This document shows, piece by piece, positions 36,401 through 64,000 of a stretch of 64,000 nucleotides of DNA (position 1 is its first letter; every line of letters begins with the position of its first letter). The position numbers and the translations under genes are program-made. The DNA lies in NCBI RefSeq assembly GCF_020085105.1, contig NC_058043.1, positions 18,798,667 through 18,862,666 on the forward strand, written 5' to 3'. Source of the DNA: Siniperca chuatsi. Lineage: Eukaryota; Chordata; Actinopteri; Centrarchiformes; Sinipercidae. Below the pieces are notes generated by a model. The model was not told the DNA's origin, made no database searches, and saw nothing but the letters and a program-made list of their open reading frames with translations.

Positions 36401-37570
36401 GATCTTTGTCAAAAACACCGGGCGGGATAATAATGATAATCATTTCATGTTCTATTGTGATGTGTTACAAACTGGTACTAATATCGCAGTACATTCTCTT
36501 TTGATATTGTTATTGATACACACTGGCGCCAGTAGTATTAGTGTTAATTGTGGGCATTACATAGCAATTATCAGTTTTAATAGTAATTTGATTTGTGGGG
36601 TTTATGTTAAACTTAGTTCACACAGAATGAAAAGACTGAAGCTATATAAGGGTAGTTTCTCTCTGTTTTGAGTCAGATGCTCAACTGACTTTTGGCAGCA
36701 AAGGCATTTTCCAGTTTATGGCTGTTTTACATGTGGATGATGGTGTGTGGGTCTGTGTGTGTGTTTGTGCATGATGGTGTTAATGTTATTAGTAACACCT
36801 GTGCTTTTCCAAAAGGTCAGTTTGAGAGGTATGTTTTTATCTTCAGTTGTATATGCACTCAGTTGGCAGTTAAAACGAATGGAGTCTAATTCAAAAGCCC
36901 TGCAATAAATCCTAGCTTCATGAAGGTTATAATGTTCTGTATAGTGAGAGATGTTTCTTCTATTTAGTCAACCCTCAATGATATAAATGGGGTGAAAAAA
37001 AAAAGATAAACGCCTCTTAATATAACGCAATACAACTCAACGGCACCACAAACTACAGCCTCTAAAACAGTTTAAAAATGAACATTATAACCTTCATAAA
37101 AGGTAGAACATATATTCATTGCTGTTGTGTTGGACTGCATGCGTGTACCTAATAAATTGGCAACTGCGTGTAATTGGTGAGGTATGGTTGCTGTGCTGTG
37201 TTTACCTTTCATGTACTGCCATCAGACATCTAGCACTAAAACTTGCAGGGAATTTAGAGAGCTCACCCCCAATGATAGTCCGAATAAGGGAGGCGTGTCC
37301 CGGACAATCCACCAGGGTGAACTGCAGGCTGTCATACTGCTGCTGGCCTCCGCTGTCCCGCATGTGATCAGGAAGATCCACCGTGAAGGAGGAGAAGCCG
37401 AGGTCCAGCGTGATGCCTCTCTCACGGGACTGCGGGTTCTTGTCGAAAGCAGCGGTGGAGGCGGTGCTGCTCAGCGCTCTGGCAAGCGATGTCTTCCCGC
37501 TGTCGACATGTCCGAGCACCCCGACGTTGAAATTTAACGTTTTGGTGCGACTGTCAGCAGACTCTGACAT
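27402..37570 (-). CDS. eefsec: Selenocysteine-specific elongation factor (EEFSEC)
   Basis: GTPase that delivers Sec-tRNA(Sec) to ribosomes at recoded UGA codons with SECIS-binding factors; cytoplasmic. Seven coding exons in transcript order: 37267-37570, 35265-35472, 34732-34828, 33514-33678, 31676-32320, 29936-30092, 27402-27583. They join in frame to 585 aa, against 596 in human as I recall. Visible motifs: P-loop GHVDSGKT (20-27), RGIT (51-54), DCPGH (88-92), NKID (142-145). Exons 4-5 encode the beta-barrel domains (HCFSIRGQGTVMTGTIL; GDRVGVCVTQFDPKLLERG), and exons 6-7 the domain IV typical of this family, ending KRYVFDPHKKMVQS. The start ATG is followed by the expected N-terminus. The exon 2 donor is weak (AG|GTCTGC), with transposon sequence close behind. 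Intact; identity very likely. Confidence 0.97.
27584..29935 (-). other. eefsec intron 6 (2.35 kb)
   Basis: Non-coding. The 136-codon minus-strand open frame at 28463-28873 has no recognisable domain and no splice context. Nothing else is named. Confidence 0.6.
30093..31675 (-). other. eefsec intron 5 (1.6 kb)
   Basis: Non-coding. No repeat or RNA gene recognised. Confidence 0.6.
32321..33513 (-). other. eefsec intron 4 (1.2 kb)
   Basis: AT-rich, non-coding, with a short (TA)n tract at about 32838-32855. Confidence 0.6.
34020..34330 (+). repeat. Dispersed repeat in eefsec intron 3
   Basis: Contains CTGATAAATCAGCCAGGCTG, ACTGGTATCGGCATATATG and AAAATCCAGTATCAGTCAGG, a family I recognise from fish and related to the diverged copy near 21326-21760. 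Class not determined. Confidence 0.5.
34925..35056 (-). repeat. tRNA-derived SINE head in eefsec intron 2
   Basis: On the minus strand AAGTGGGTTAGGG (35028-35040) resembles an A box and GGATTGAATCT (34992-35002) a B box, with CATCCCATGTACTCC and GTGGCCCAGG between them and a CTCTCTGCATTCC tail. It lies 27 bp from the Tc1-like fragment that follows on the plus strand. Confidence 0.55.
35083..35249 (+). mobile_element. Truncated Tc1/mariner-like transposon terminus
   Basis: Begins ACAGTGCATCCGGATAGTAT and contains CACAGCGCTTCACTTCTTCC, TTGTTATGTTACAGCC and ATACCCCATAATGACAAC, ending at CTTTGCAAATTTATT. I recognise this as one end of a very abundant fish DNA transposon, probably Tc1-like. No transposase is present. 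Its inner boundary lies about 14 bp from the splice donor of eefsec exon 2. Confidence 0.75.
35473..37266 (-). other. eefsec intron 1 (1.8 kb)
   Basis: Non-coding. It has a pyrimidine-rich run on the plus strand at 35780-35890 and AT-rich sequence elsewhere. No RNA gene or named repeat recognised. Confidence 0.6.
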
Positions 37571-44343
<6,773 letters not shown>

Positions 44344-44520
44344 AACTGAATTTCTACATTTTCTTTCACAACTTGCTAGGCTGGTGTTCTCAGACAGATG
44401 TTACATGGTTTACTTTATTTCTCCATCCTTGTACCATGCTTTGTTTCTTTGCTTTTTTCCATCTTTACTCTCTCCACCATGTTTCGCTCTCTGCCTCATT
44501 TAGTGTAATAGTTTTGTTCT

Positions 44521-44577
44521 AATAAATCTTAAGTTTTATTCATTCAGTTTGTTGGTGAAAATAATGTTTTGAATAAA
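44521..44577 (+). terminator. ruvbl1: ruvbl1 polyadenylation signals
   Basis: AATAAA at 44521-44526 and again at 44572-44577, 178-230 bp after the stop codon. Which one is used is not visible. Confidence 0.6.
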
Positions 44578-44605
44578 AAAAGAAAAACACATTGACTCAG
44601 TTTTC

Positions 44606-44722
44606 TTTATTTGTGGATTAGTGTATTACATTTTTACTGACACGTACTACATTACTGGCACTTACTATGAAACACAGGATGGATGAGACAGAATTTGCAT
44701 ATTTCCAAGAGATGTTTTTATT
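44606..44722 (-). terminator. mustn1: mustn1 polyadenylation signal candidates
   Basis: Minus-strand AATAAA at 44717-44722 and 44606-44611, about 510-630 bp past the mustn1 stop. They lie within about 200 bp of the ruvbl1 signals on the other strand, so the 3' ends nearly meet. Confidence 0.45.
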
Positions 44723-45233
44723 GATCTCAAAGAAATTACTTCTCTTGCAATAATTTTGACCTTTGACAAACCATCACAGTTCAGGAACAACTGTGCCAAC
44801 CACATTAGGACTTTATTGATAAAGCAAATTATGTAAAGCTATTCTTTTGTCTGTTCAAATGCAGAAATTACAGTATTCCACAAATGTCGCTTTGTGTTCA
44901 TTATTATACATTCACTCTAAAACTGGGGGTTAATGCCAGTATGACAAACAGTAATAACAGATAAACAAAAATCTCTTTTAAAAATGAAAAACTGATTTAC
45001 CCGTTAATGGGATTTTTTTTTTAAAGAAAATGAATGATCAGCTTTATACAGTACAAGTGCAAAAACATGCATTAACGAAACAATAGAGTGCAAAAACAAG
45101 TGTGACACTAAGCTTTAAAAAAGGCTTTAAACAAGATTTTTTGTTTTTTTAAACAAGTACAGCTGGAAAACAACTGATCCCAAACCCCTAACATGGAACA
45201 GGTGTTGTCCAATCATGGTCAGGAAGTCTCCTG

Positions 45234-45945
45234 CTACTTCCTGATTGGTCGAGCTGAGCGTGTGTTCAAAACAGTCTCTGCTCCTGACCTCACTCCACTG
45301 AACACAGAGGGAGCAGCTTTACCCATTTTCTCTGAGAAGGAAGAGAAACAACAATTAGAATATTTCACAGTTAATGAGGCAGTAAGAAGGGTTATGTAAT
45401 ACTGTGGATATGCTCTATATAAACACACACTTTATCCCACTGGGTGAGAGAAAATAGTTTGACAGGAATCCCCCATCATTACAACCCTCTTTTCCTCTCT
45501 GTATATGGAGTGGAAACTTGAGCATCATGAGATGAAGATGTTAGTGAACGCCCCTCACACAAACTCACTGCCATAATGTGATCTTAGCTTAACCAGATCC
45601 AAAAAACAACACTGCTTCCTTTCAGTTTCATGTGTAAGACTAGTGTCAAATCTCCATTTCCATGTGTGTTTATGTGTGTGTCCTCACCACACTCCTCCAT
45701 TACTTCAAATGTCTTGCTCTTCGCTGGCCCACTTGTACCCAGTTTGGTCTTTGCTTTGTTCAGGTCCTCTTCTCTCACTTCAGGACGCTGCATTTGTTCA
45801 TCTTCTTCCTGACCTGGCTGAAGGGCAATAAAAAGTACCAAGTACGACAACACACATCTGTGATTTCTGGCCCTCCATTCTGCAGAAAGTCAACAATATG
45901 AGAAAATGTAATCTCGTTTTAAAACAGTGGTCTTACTTGAGACAT
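45234..45945 (-). CDS. mustn1: Musculoskeletal embryonic nuclear protein 1 (Mustang)
   Basis: Small nuclear protein linked in mammals to cartilage, tendon and muscle development and regeneration. Three coding exons: 45937-45945 (only Met-Ser-Gln), 45688-45817 and 45234-45331, joined in frame to 78 aa; human is 82 as I recall. The family core is visible: RPEVREEDL, SKTFEVMEECE and APSVFSGVRSGAETV. All splice sites are GT/AG, and a very short first coding exon ending after MSQ explains the lack of a long ORF. The human basic stretch KKKRP before the EEDL motif is replaced by EQMQRP, and the C-terminus ends RPIRK. Identity rests on the C-terminal motif and synteny with rft1. Confidence 0.9.
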
Positions 45946-46370
45946 GTTGGTTGAGCAGTTGGAAGATATGCTGTAAGAAACTTTCCTCTCTGTCAGCTGT
46001 CTCTCTTTTTCTCTTGTAAGTCCAGCCCAACACACACTCACATATATACACAACCTCGCAGTGATTCTCCAGTGGACAATAAATCTGTTCTTGAGACTAA
46101 TAAATGACGCAATGAGTGTAAAGGCTCCTCCTCTTTTCTGTCTCTCTGGTTTTTCTCATGTTCTGCTGTCCTCTCTGCTGCTTCATTAGAAGGTGATGAG
46201 ATCACTGCTACAACTTGTGGCATTACATTTCCCAGAGATGCACGAATATGACAAATGTCTGTCTGTGTACCCTCCCCCTCCCCCCTGCAGCCAAACCACC
46301 ACTTTCCAACAGCACTGGTAATAAGCAAGCTGGGCAGACTGGACTCAAAGTTCAAAATGTATGACTCAAA
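45946..46370 (-). promoter_or_regulatory. mustn1: mustn1 promoter region with AP-1, E-box and TATA-like site
   Basis: Upstream of the mustn1 start are a CAGCTG E-box (45994-45999), a TATATATG-type site read on the minus strand (46041-46048, about 100 bp before the ATG) and a perfect AP-1 site TGACTCA (46362-46368). An AP-1 requirement has been reported for the mammalian Mustn1 promoter, so the match is plausible. Transcription start not determined. Confidence 0.45.
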
Positions 46371-47254
46371 AGATAAGTAGCTGTCTGTCTTAAGACGTCA
46401 AACTTCCCAACACACTTGATACCATGCCTGACTCGTGTATGTAAAAATAAATAAATAAACAAAGGAGCAGAGAGTTTTGCTCTGCTTTGAAAGAATGTTG
46501 TTCCCACCCTTTCCTGCTCATTTTCCATAATTACATCATTATTAAGCCCTTAGGGACCCTAAACTCAGTGGCTGTTAGTAAAGAGGTAGGGCCAAACAAA
46601 TAACTAGAAAATGTTTCCAAGCAACATGTCAAATAATCGCTGAACTCAAACCTACTTAGCTCCCATAAAGTAAAATATGATAAACAACATATCACTGGTG
46701 CAAACAGTGTGCAAACCCACGCTCTATAAAGTGTATACTTCCTCACAATAAACATTTGTAGCAAGGAAAATGTCACCAAACATTTTGAAACAAAAAAAAT
46801 ATAAATGGAGATGTACCGTTATGCTTTGTTTGCGGTGTGCGAAACAGATTTCCTCCCTGCTTCTTTACCTTGTCAAAAACAAAGGTTATGTGAACAGACA
46901 TGTTATGAGGTGTCTGAATTCCTAAAAGAAAGTGTAGATCATAAGATACAGTACAGTACACAGACCAAACTGTTTTTCATAAAAACTACAAGACCTTGAT
47001 TGTCTTATCGCTGCAAATTTAAATGTATCAAATTTAATCAAATGTGCCTCAAGCAAGTGCTAATTATTTATTTAATTAGAGTATTTATAATTTTAAATCT
47101 GGAATCCTCAAAAATGGTGAAAAGCATACGTAAAAATGGGAGTTTTAGTGATTTGACAACATTTAGACACACACGACAGATCTTACAGTTTATAAATGAA
47201 TATTTCTTCATTAAATAAATTATAACACCACAAATATGAATTAGGTCGCCTTGT
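46371..47254. other. Intergenic mustn1-rft1
   Basis: AT-rich sequence. No exon, repeat or RNA gene recognised. Confidence 0.5.
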
Positions 47255-47260
47255 TTTATT
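47255..47260 (-). terminator. rft1: rft1 polyadenylation signal candidate
   Basis: Minus-strand AATAAA about 280 bp past the rft1 stop codon. Confidence 0.5.
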
Positions 47261-47538
47261 GTGCAGGGCAATCTATTCCTGCAACATGAATTTTTTTAGC
47301 AGGTCCCAAAACAGTAATGACGTGTTTGTTCATACTTGTATGTGCCAAGACGGGAATGATCCTGTGAAAACATACCGACATCATACACACACACATTCAC
47401 ATACACACACATGAGAGGTCTCTTTAGTTGTTCCCCTGTTGCTTTCACACAGTCAGTAACTGTCAATCAGCAGCTCCTGTGAGAACTGTTTGTAGTGAAA
47501 CAGAAGCTTTCTTCCAGTCCTGTACACCCACTTCAAGT

Positions 47539-50144
47539 CTAATTCAAGTGTGTTTCTTTTTTGTATCGGGGCAAGAGCTGAGTCCTCACAAAGTGAATAA
47601 GCCGAGTCTCTGAGAGAAGAACAGCTACAAACACACAGAGCAGACACGCTGCTCCTACGGCAATGTGGACCAGCCTTAGCAACCAGCCGCTGTCACAGCA
47701 GAACACACCCTGAAACCAGAGAATAAAGAAGTTAGGGCTACTGGTGTGTACAAGACTGCAGATTATATCAAATAAAATTGCAATGTAATGGTCAATATTT
47801 AGAGATAAAACATGAGCGGAGAATGAAGAGACATGATTCTCTTGTACCTCAGACAGCGCTGTGACAACTGCACTGACAGCAAGTGCCAGCAGTAGGAGCG
47901 GGGAGGGCAACAGGCCTCGCAGAGGTTTCCATTGACTGGTCCGGAAGTAGTGGTGTATGTAAAGCAGACTGTGCAAGATGCGGAGGCCCATGTTAAGGCA
48001 GTTTGCCAGTATGAAGCCCACAGCGCCAGCCCACCATGTCAGCACATAGGACAGGAACAGGAAAGACACAGACAGAGCCAGCATCACCAAGTTATACCTG
48101 AGGACAAAACGCAAACACAGTGTGAACTGACAGTTTACTTGACGTGTAATAACTGAATGTATACGCCTGTGTGTATTTCAACATTCTTACTTGTCAACCT
48201 CTTCTTGGCTCATGGCAGCAAATACAAAGCACTCTGTTACACCATTTACAGCAAGCAGGAGAACATAGCAGCTGTAGCATCGCAGCAAAGTGGGACCTTT
48301 AACAAAACAAAAAAAAAAGAGCTGTGACTAAGAACACAAAACACAGCAGAATTACTCCAAATGCCCAATACAACCAGTGGGTTGTAGCTCACTTACCTGC
48401 CCCACTGCTCAGTAGAGAGCCGCCATAAATGTCCAGAGCCAAGTGAGAGTAGGCGAAGCCAAACACTGTGATAATCAGACCAATCACCAGCACCAGTTTC
48501 AGGAGACACTCCAGGACCTCTGCCACAATGGCAACTTCTTCCTGTAGACAAAACCCACAACAATGAAGTAAATTAAACACGATTCCTTTCCAGCCATTCA
48601 CAAAGATGTGTTTGTGTTCATCTCACACCTGTTTCTGACTTTTGACATCACATCCTCGCTCCAGCACTTTGGCAAAGAAGATGTAGAAGCTTTCCTCGAT
48701 AGGCAAGAAGATGAAGCGAGCCACCATGGATCCCAGATTATTGACGATGTCATATACTCCCTGGTCTCCAAAGCTGAGGACGTTCAAGAAGGTCATGACG
48801 TAACGCTCGCCCTCTGTCAGGATCTGCTTCAGAAAGGACTGCTTGAAGAAGCTCCATGTGAGCCGCGCCAGAGTCCAATCAACCAGCAACTATAAACAGA
48901 GCAACAGATGAGGATCATTATTCCTGTATGGTAACAGTATATGTTGTAACTAATCAGTTTGATTTTGTGAAGATAGATCATAAATAATAACAAGCAATAT
49001 ATTGTCCTGCCCTACTACCTCTCCATCAGCTCTACAGGGTAAAAGATCTCCAACACAGTGCAGAGGAAAACTCTTCTTGGCTGCCTCTTTAGAGCCCAAG
49101 AAATGAACGAAGTAAACAGCATAGCACAGCACCAGGAATCCTGTGTACACCAACTAAGAAAAGCCCATATCTTAAAATCATTACATACAGAGGAAGTAAT
49201 TACAGAAATAATGCAGAGGACTTCAGCTCATTTCTTACATGAGCAGCGGAGAAGATGTAAAGGCCCCATTCACGGGCAAACACCACCAGCACCACAGTGA
49301 TACTGCACTTAGCGATCATTGCTAAGCTCTCAGCGACCACCTTCAGTCGGACAAACATGTGAGCTTGAGCCAGGACCCAGAGGGGCTCAGCCAGGAGCTC
49401 CTGCACTCCTGACAAGGCGAACAACACCACAGCAGGGCCGTAGTAAGGGACAGTCTGGGGGTCTGGGACCTCCAGGAGCCACAGCCACACACATACCAGC
49501 AAGGCTGCCCATAACACACCCAGAGGCAACCTGAGAGGTAAGAAAGGCAAAGATAAGACACAATCATCGCACACCCCATACTTTAATCATTTTGTAAAAT
49601 CAACTCACGTCAGCCATAGCAGGTTTATAACTTGTCTCCAGCTGTGGTTTGTCCCAGATGCCCCACTCAGACAGGCTCTCCGGAAAGCTTCTCTGGATAA
49701 AAACACTAATGTGGAGTACAGTAGTGTAAGCCTGCATAATAAAGACACACACACACACGTTACAGCAGCTGGTGTTAAAAAATGTGCTTGCATTATACTC
49801 TGTCTTATCTGGTGGCACTGTTCTCCCATCTCTGCACCTGTCATCTTTACCTGACATTGACAACCCCAATCAACTCTTTGGACACAAACCGCAGTGTGAA
49901 TGCATTCAGCAAGAAGGTGAGGACACGGAACATCACCTGAGATAAAAAAAAACAACAACAACAAAACAATCATAAAACATGTTATGTAACGTATAACAAC
50001 CAAGACAGAATTGTTAGTTGACTGAACTTTAAAACACTGGGCTGGCATAGTGTTATAGCTCAACTGTGTGTGTTCATGTACCTGTAGCAACACATTATAC
50101 GATGCTAGAGTGGACGCTTTCCTCAGTGCATCCCGAGAACTCAT
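47539..50144 (-). CDS. rft1: RFT1 homolog, ER membrane protein of N-glycan assembly
   Basis: Multi-pass ER membrane protein of the MOP/MATE-like flippase superfamily, needed for use of Man5GlcNAc2-PP-dolichol in N-glycosylation; whether it is itself the flippase is debated. Ten coding exons: 50082-50144, 49851-49936, 49609-49731, 49239-49530, 49019-49153, 48629-48889, 48397-48541, 48191-48296, 47848-48097, 47539-47709. Joined in frame they give 543 aa, against 541 in human. Signature segments: [88 protein letters not shown] and [13 protein letters not shown]. The frame is open upstream of the chosen ATG only through a TTG; the ATG at 50144 aligns with the human start. Intact. Confidence 0.97.
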
Positions 50145-50400
50145 TTTGGACTTCCTCTGACTCGCTGTCAAGCTTGAATTTGTCAACCTATCCGCTGCTT
50201 TCTACGAAGGAAAATCATTATACAGTCATACTGTAAAAACCGTCGGTGTGGCTGCCTGGAAACCGATAACAATAGCGCCTAATTCATAATCAGCAAGTGT
50301 GAGATTACATTTGTTGAACAGCAGTAGTAGCAACACTTCCGTACACATAGTACGGAAACACGCTACGCGGTGACGTCAAAGAACGTTATGTCCACCGCGG
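50145..50400 (-). promoter_or_regulatory. rft1: rft1 promoter with CRE and ETS sites
   Basis: A full palindromic CRE TGACGTCA lies at 50371-50378 and an ETS-type site (CGGAAGTG on the minus strand) at 50334-50341, about 190-235 bp upstream of the start codon. No TATA box. Composition fits a housekeeping promoter. Confidence 0.5.
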
Positions 50401-51915
50401 TGTCGCTAGAGGGCGTCACCATCCCTCTGGTAATCGATGGGAGGTGACCGGTAGTTGTGACATCCATGTGTCTAGCACATGCACAACAGTTATGTCCCCT
50501 GTATTGTGAATCTGCATCTCTATGTAATGACCAAATGTTTGTTACCAACATATTGATACTATTAGAGCAATTCTACCTTCACAAAATGAATCCTGCATTA
50601 TTCTGTCCCACAGATCTCAAAATCTTTCCTTTATTTCTTTTTCATTATGTATGTTTTACAAAAATAATGTCCCTACTATTGTCTGACAAACTGTCTATTA
50701 CTGCATTTTTGCTCTCCTGAAATGTCTTTGTTATTTGGTTTATTTGTGGGTCCACAAAACACAGTGAATCCAAGGGATATGTTGAAGTGAGAAGAGTTAT
50801 TTCCAACATGGTCCCAAGATAGACAAAAACATAAAAATACACAATATCTTTAAAACCCAAAATATATTAGTGCAAACTACTCCCAAAATGAGTGTCCATA
50901 TGGAAATACTAAAATACAACAAACCTTCACCTGCACCATAGATAAGGCCTGATCTGACTAAACCCTCTTTTCCCAAATTTCCCATTGTTTTTAAGAACTT
51001 AATCTTTCTTAGTATGAGGACATTGTAAACTGCAGAAGTTTTAAAAATAGCAGATCAGACTTGGGAGTTGATGGTTTTTTAATCAGATGTAAAAGATGGA
51101 GACAGTAAAAAAAGTACATCCTTAGCGAACCAATATACATGTTACAACAATATACATATACATTGTCTATATACAGCATTTCAGTGACTTCCCACTCATC
51201 ACGTACCTTTACTGAACTTTCCGCACCCCTGACTGCATCCACAGACAGGGCCTTTCAATACAGCTGAGACCAGCTGTTACTGTTTACATTTGTTCTTTAC
51301 ATGGCACCGTTGAGTCAATCACACAATCACAAGTTCTTCTTTCTCAGCAAGACATGCTTTATCCAGTCAAAGGCAAGAATTCATATGTTCACAGACAGAT
51401 AACATTCATTATTAATCTATATTTAAAAATGGAAAGGTTTTTTGTTGGTCTGAGATTTCTATACATGCAGACACCTCATTCACACAAACAATCTACATTT
51501 GAAGTATACAGTATAATGTATTTCTATAGGTTTCTTTCCCTCTTTTTATCCCCAGTTGGGTTGAATTGAGTGTTACCAAAAGGGACACAAAATGGCTGCA
51601 AATGATAGCAGTGACGTCAAGTGTAATATAAGGATTTTCAACCTCCCGCCCTAATATTATTACTCATACAGGCCTTCACAACCTAGACAAATAATAAGCA
51701 TGCACACAAACACAATAACAATATACATAATACAAGGGCCCGTTTCTACTCTTATCATTTCTACACGTACCCAAGGAGAATAGTTTGTGCTTAATATAAG
51801 GTCACACAAATACTGATTGTGGAACAGATCGCTAATTTGCAAGTTGAACAATGTGACAGAATAAGGGAACTGTCCGGAAACAGTAGGGACCCAGGTCTGA
51901 CTATCATTAGAACAG
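50401..51915 (-). other. Interval between prkcd stop and rft1 promoter
   Basis: The part adjoining the stop codon is the prkcd 3' untranslated region. Candidate polyadenylation signals on the minus strand are ATTAAA at 51078-51083 and AATAAA at 50739-50744. A second perfect CRE-like TGACGTCA stands at 51612-51619. No other gene seen. Confidence 0.45.
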
Positions 51916-62762
<10,847 letters not shown>

Positions 62763-62782
62763 AGTGACGAGTACCAAGGTCA

Positions 62783-64000
62783 CCTGCTCTCAGAGACGGG
62801 CAAACACAGTGTTACCCTAGAGACATCTATCTATAATGACATGTTAGTTGCACACATAGCTACAGTTTGAAATCATATCCACTTATTACATCGCATACAT
62901 ACACACAGCTCCATATTCTCGTATTAAGTGCTACAGATCTATGTCAAACTGCATAATATCTATGTGCATTGTGAGACCAAACAATATCAGAGAAAGAAGA
63001 TAAGATAGCGCTCCTTTAAGTGACCTCTGAGAAATAGATTTAAAACATATTCCTGACACCTTGTCAGACACCTGCACACAAAAAAAAACAGTAGATGGCT
63101 GTGTCAGCGAGGACAGAGCAACTTCTATTTAACCACAAATAACCACATAAAACGGGAAAAAACTTGACTCTGGCTGCACCATGACTTTGCATATACTCTT
63201 TCTCACTTTGAGACATGTCTACTCAGTCACACCCACAGAGGAGGGACACAAAACATCTTTACACCGCCGTCAACAACACCTCTTGTTGTTTGTGTGGAGG
63301 ACCGACTATTGCAGGCTTTTTATATCTTATTCCAAAGCTGGTTGTTGGAAGTGAAAAAAAAACTATGATTATATGAGATGTATTTCACATATATTTTGTA
63401 TTTCATATTTTTCCATTATGACAATTTTATATTGACTTTTTGGGGAGGGAAAGGCTTGTGTTGGTAAATTGAATACTTTACGATTTACCCACTGCTAGTA
63501 AGAAAAAACAAATAGTTTGAAGACATCATTTTCGGATCTTGTGATGGCCATATATTTTTTTAATCAAGGTTTTATAGATCTAATGATTAAATTATAGGAA
63601 AAAAATCAATACATTAAAAGATGATGAAAACTAGTTGCATCCCTTGTGCATTAGAGGTGAAATACATGCTGATAGTGACATATTGGTGAGAGATCAATAT
63701 TACCCTTCATGCTGGGCACTGGCTGCTGCATGCACGATTTACCGCTTGCATAAGCTTACACGTGCTACAGATTGAGCCACGAGTTCTTCTATAACATCCT
63801 ATGCACCACCAGTTTCTGTATGCGCAGTGCAAAAGGTGACGCCCATCTGTCTCAAGTGCAAGGCACTTCAGTCACACCCATGCTGTCATACATACATATT
63901 TTGATTTTTTTATTCCACACCTCTGTGTATAAAATACAACCACAGTGTCAAATGTGCTGGCAGCATTTGCGCCTCTGCCACTTGTTTGGTTCCCTGTCAC
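62783..64000. other. Sequence upstream of the prkcd start exon
   Basis: No coding exon recognised. Presumably prkcd intron or promoter sequence, since the start exon opens at a splice acceptor. No promoter motif convinces me. Confidence 0.4.

Noticed and set aside
50145-50186. Upstream in-frame extension of rft1
   Set aside because: It would need a TTG start; the ATG at 50144 lines up with the human N-terminus.

Overview
This is a gene-bearing stretch of a vertebrate nuclear genome, almost certainly a ray-finned (teleost) fish. Compact multi-exon genes with GT/AG introns encode proteins very close to human EEFSEC, RUVBL1, MUSTN1, RFT1 and PRKCD. The gaps are AT-rich, rich in (AC)n microsatellites, and carry repeat types I recognise from fish: a Tc1-like terminus, tRNA-derived SINE heads and several MITE-like families. 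No bacterial genes, CRISPR array or rRNA is visible. All gene identities come from reading the translations and recalling the families, not from a search.

Layout. 1-27,400: about 27 kb without a gene I can recognise, holding dispersed repeats, a perfect X-box palindrome (6267-6282), a perfect 16-bp hairpin (10225-10261), several repeat-free blocks that look like non-coding regulatory DNA, and one orphan first-exon-like ORF (18629-18849). 27,402-37,570 (minus): eefsec, 7 coding exons, 585 aa. 37,571-38,366: a shared head-to-head promoter. 38,367-44,343 (plus): ruvbl1, 11 exons, 456 aa. 45,234-45,945 (minus): mustn1, 3 exons, 78 aa, tail-to-tail with ruvbl1. 47,539-50,144 (minus): rft1, 10 exons, 543 aa. 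51,916-62,762 (minus): prkcd, 17 coding exons, 684 aa. 62,783-64,000: sequence upstream of the prkcd start exon, with no gene seen.

I assembled every exon of the five genes by hand. Reading frame is kept across all junctions and total lengths match the human proteins closely, so each looks intact. The genes do not form one pathway: a selenocysteine elongation factor, an AAA+ chromatin/assembly ATPase, a small musculoskeletal nuclear protein, an ER glycolipid-pathway protein and a signalling kinase. What links them is synteny. From memory the human counterparts lie in two places on chromosome 3 (EEFSEC-RUVBL1 at 3q21; MUSTN1, RFT1, PRKCD at 3p21); here they are contiguous.

I found no clear previously undescribed system. 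The observations most worth checking are a transposon remnant ending about 14 bp from a weak eefsec splice donor, a pentanucleotide microsatellite that is the polypyrimidine tract of a prkcd intron, the X-box and hairpin palindromes in the gene-free flank, the orphan exon at 18.6 kb, and the apparent loss of the basic N-terminal patch in mustn1.
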